A stretch of DNA of 64,000 bases from Competibacter sp963695105. GTDB taxonomy: Bacteria; Pseudomonadota; Gammaproteobacteria; Competibacterales; Competibacteraceae. This document shows, in pieces, positions 62,082 through 64,000 of the stretch. The position numbers and the translations under genes were made by a program. Every line of letters begins with the position of its first letter. Position 1 is the stretch's first letter. Under the pieces are notes generated by a model. It made no database searches. It saw nothing but the letters and a program-made list of their open reading frames with translations, and was not told where the DNA came from. The stretch is from the NCBI GenBank assembly GCA_963695105.1, contig CAVOGC010000019.1:1-64000 (forward strand). The letters run 5' to 3'.

Positions 62082-64000
62082 ATGAACCTCGAATCGCGTC
62101 TTGAAGAACTCGCGGAAGCGTATGCCGCCGGCCGGTTGGACGAGGCCGAACTGGCGCGCCGTCAGGAAACCTTATTGCGGGAGGCGGCCTCGATGGGTCG
62201 CGCCGATGGCGTTCAGTCCGCTGATGGGCGGATGACGGGCGCCGGGGTTGATCCGCAAGAGCCGCCACTCTGGCAGGAGCGGGAACTGGAAACGCTGGAA
62301 ATCGGGATGGTGATCGGACCCGCCGAGCGGCGAGTCCGTCTGTTACACGATCTCAGCGGTCGGGGGCAGATATGGCTGGCGCGCGTTGTCACCCCGGATT
62401 CCAAAGGCGGCGACGGCGCGGGCGGCGATTTTCGCGCCATCAAGCTCTTTTTGCCGGCGGACTCCCTGTCCGGCTCGCGTGAGTCTGGACGCGACGAACG
62501 AGCGCTGCGCGCGGATCTGATCGGTTTGCGCGCCTACCTGACCAAGGTTAAGGCGCGGGTGGAACAGGCCGCGAATCTGGTGCATCCCAACATCGCCAGC
62601 ATTGAGGGCTGGCGGCATGGCGCCGATGGTTGGGCGTTCGCCGAGATGGAGTATATCGACCACCGGCGGGGGCAGACATTCGGTCAACTGCTGCGGGAGC
62701 AGGATCAAAACGGCTTGCCTTGGGAAACGATGCTGAAATGGCTCGGTCCGGTGGCGGCCGCCCTGGATTACGCCCGACGGGAACATCGATTGCCCCATCA
62801 GCATCTGGACGCGGACATGGTGTTTTCCACTGATCAGCAGGAAATCAAACTGCTGGGGTTCGGGCTGGCGACCGAACCGCGAGAGCCGCGCAGCGTCCTG
62901 TTCAGCACTGGCCTGTTCAGCACCGGCGGCGCGGCGGGGGAAGGGGGCGCCGAGGGTGCGGTGGAATCGGTCGCCGCCAGCATTGCCTTTCGTCGTGACG
63001 TGTACGCCCTGGCGCTGCTGGTTTACCAGGCTCTGGCCGGGCGGAGCGCCTATGAGGCCCAGGGCGATTCGCCCAACCTGGTGCCGCGACCACCGGGGCT
63101 GATGGACGATGCCTGGCGCGTCCTGCGGCGGGGTCTGGCCTATCCCAGCGAGCTGTGCCCGACCGATGCCGGCAAATTCATCAGCGCCCTGGATGCGGCG
63201 CAGCGGCCGGTCATGGTGACGCGCCAGGGGTTGGGTTCGCTCCTGAAATCCCGCTGGATGCTGACGGCGGGTTTGGGCTTGGCCGCTGCCCTGGCGATTT
63301 TCTGGATGAGCGCGCGGCCGGATCGGACGCCCGAATCCGGCCAGCCGGAGCAGGTCGCCGTCGGTGAAACCGTGCGGGAGACCGAAACGCCGCCACCCGT
63401 TGATAATCTGGCTGCTTCCTTGCACGAGACGGAAAGCGCGACCGACCTGCGCGCATTCGAAGCCGCCAGACGGGTGAACACGCTGCTGGCCTACCGGCTT
63501 TACCTGCAGCGTTGCCCGCGCTGCGGCTACGAAAAGGAAGCGCGACAGGCCATCCTGGATCTGGAAACCCGGGAGAAAGCCGACGAACTCAAGGCGAAGT
63601 TCGAGGCGCTGGCACAAGGTCTGGAGCAGGAAAGCGGAAGCGAGAGGGGCGAGCAAGCCCTGGTCCAATTGAGCGCGCTGGCGAAGCTGACGCCGGACGA
63701 TCCGTTCATCGCGAACGGGCGGCAACGGGTGGCGCTGGTCTGGGCGGCGCGGGTGCGGGCCAGCCTGGGTCGCTTGGATCTGGACGAGGCTCGTCAATGG
63801 TTTGCGAAGATCGAGTCGATGCGGCCGCCCCCGCCCGAACGAGCGGATCTGGCCCGGATGCTGGAGGAAGCCGAAGTGGCGAGCAAGGCCCGGCGTCTGG
63901 ATGCCGACGTCTTTGCCGTTGCCCGGCGCGCCAACACTCGCGAGGCGTATTGGGCCTATCTGGATCGCTGCGCGACGGCCTGTGGCCACCGGGCCGAAGC
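62082..64000 (+). CDS. Membrane-anchored protein kinase-like protein (predicted pseudokinase), 3' end beyond window
   Basis: The frame opens at ATG 62082 and is still open at the window end, at least 639 codons. Residues about 1-40 form a SHOCT-like helical start. A kinase-like fold follows (about 75-380): K121 in FRAIKLF and the C-helix region are present. However, the HRDLKPEN loop reads HQHLDADMV (no catalytic Asp at the HRD position and no Asn), and DFG reads GFG (259-261). One helix at about 392-413 (SRWMLTAGLGLAAALAIFW) precedes a soluble, partly helical region. That region has a repeat, NTLLAYRLYLQRCPRCG and NTREAYWAYLDRCATACG. I infer a pseudokinase or atypical kinase acting with the divergent PP2C. 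Confidence 0.75.
   Translation, partial: MNLESRLEELAEAYAAGRLDEAELARRQETLLREAASMGRADGVQSADGRMTGAGVDPQEPPLWQERELETLEIGMVIGPAERRVRLLHDLSGRGQIWLARVVTPDSKGGDGAGGDFRAIKLFLPADSLSGSRESGRDERALRADLIGLRAYLTKVKARVEQAANLVHPNIASIEGWRHGADGWAFAEMEYIDHRRGQTFGQLLREQDQNGLPWETMLKWLGPVAAALDYARREHRLPHQHLDADMVFSTDQQEIKLLGFGLATEPREPRSVLFSTGLFSTGGAAGEGGAEGAVESVAASIAFRRDVYALALLVYQALAGRSAYEAQGDSPNLVPRPPGLMDDAWRVLRRGLAYPSELCPTDAGKFISALDAAQRPVMVTRQGLGSLLKSRWMLTAGLGLAAALAIFWMSARPDRTPESGQPEQVAVGETVRETETPPPVDNLAASLHETESATDLRAFEAARRVNTLLAYRLYLQRCPRCGYEKEARQAILDLETREKADELKAKFEALAQGLEQESGSERGEQALVQLSALAKLTPDDPFIANGRQRVALVWAARVRASLGRLDLDEARQWFAKIESMRPPPPERADLARMLEEAEVASKARRLDADVFAVARRANTREAYWAYLDRCATACGHRAE

Noticed and set aside
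62343..63989. 548-codon minus-strand frame opposite the kinase-like gene
   Set aside because: The plus-strand frame carries a recognisable kinase-like fold, a membrane helix and repeats, and continues off the window; the minus frame is a shadow.

Overview
This 64 kb window is high-GC chromosomal DNA from a gammaproteobacterium. The order thrS-infC-rpmI-rplT-pheS-pheT-ihfA, the prfB-lysS pair and the narXL/narK/narGHJI set are typical of that class. A glycogen/PHA-type denitrifier such as a Competibacteraceae member would fit, but that is inference from gene content only.

Layout. 1-2440: an ISAzo13-family element, split by an IS630-family element, which has cut off the end of a metallophosphoesterase gene. 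3321-10757: tRNA-Val, the translation operon from thrS to ihfA, then tRNA-Pro and a strong terminator. 10758-11293: relic of a tyrosine recombinase beside tRNA-Pro. 11294-20245: housekeeping genes (fba, prfB, lysS, a B12-type radical SAM protein, an outer-membrane channel-like protein, pdxH, a thioredoxin/CcdA-like fusion). 20246-21189: mostly non-coding, with a candidate small RNA and a candidate 19-residue peptide cistron. 21190-26304: carrier protein and acetyl-CoA synthetase, divergent from a Pat-type protein acetyltransferase that probably controls the synthetase. 26414-43094: nitrate-respiration block: persulfide dioxygenase, mobA, HPP membrane protein, narL-narX, a NarK1-NarK2 fusion, a second narK, narGHJI and mobB. 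A 7-2-7 NarL-type site lies between narX and narK. 43284-47354: DciA-like protein and recC. 47420-51726: a TetR regulator next to a VWA/PP2C/kinase operon equivalent to E. coli yegL-yegK-yegI. 51868-54531: lipoprotein, transposase relic, TAXI protein and PIN-toxin relic. 54579-60122: ppc, pgi, an entericidin-like lipoprotein and a DUF465 protein. 60294-64000: small membrane protein and PP2C phosphatase, divergent from a membrane-anchored protein kinase-like gene that lacks key catalytic residues and runs off the window.

Sequence quality. thrS, prfB and the second narK each carry one single-base indel that breaks an otherwise perfect frame. Two of the three are essential genes, so base-call error is the likeliest cause for at least those. 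prfB also carries the genuine programmed +1 frameshift, and the IS630 transposase has a canonical -1 slippery heptamer. A family of REP-like palindromes (stem plus a GGGGTTGGGGTGAGGG-type tail) recurs between genes.
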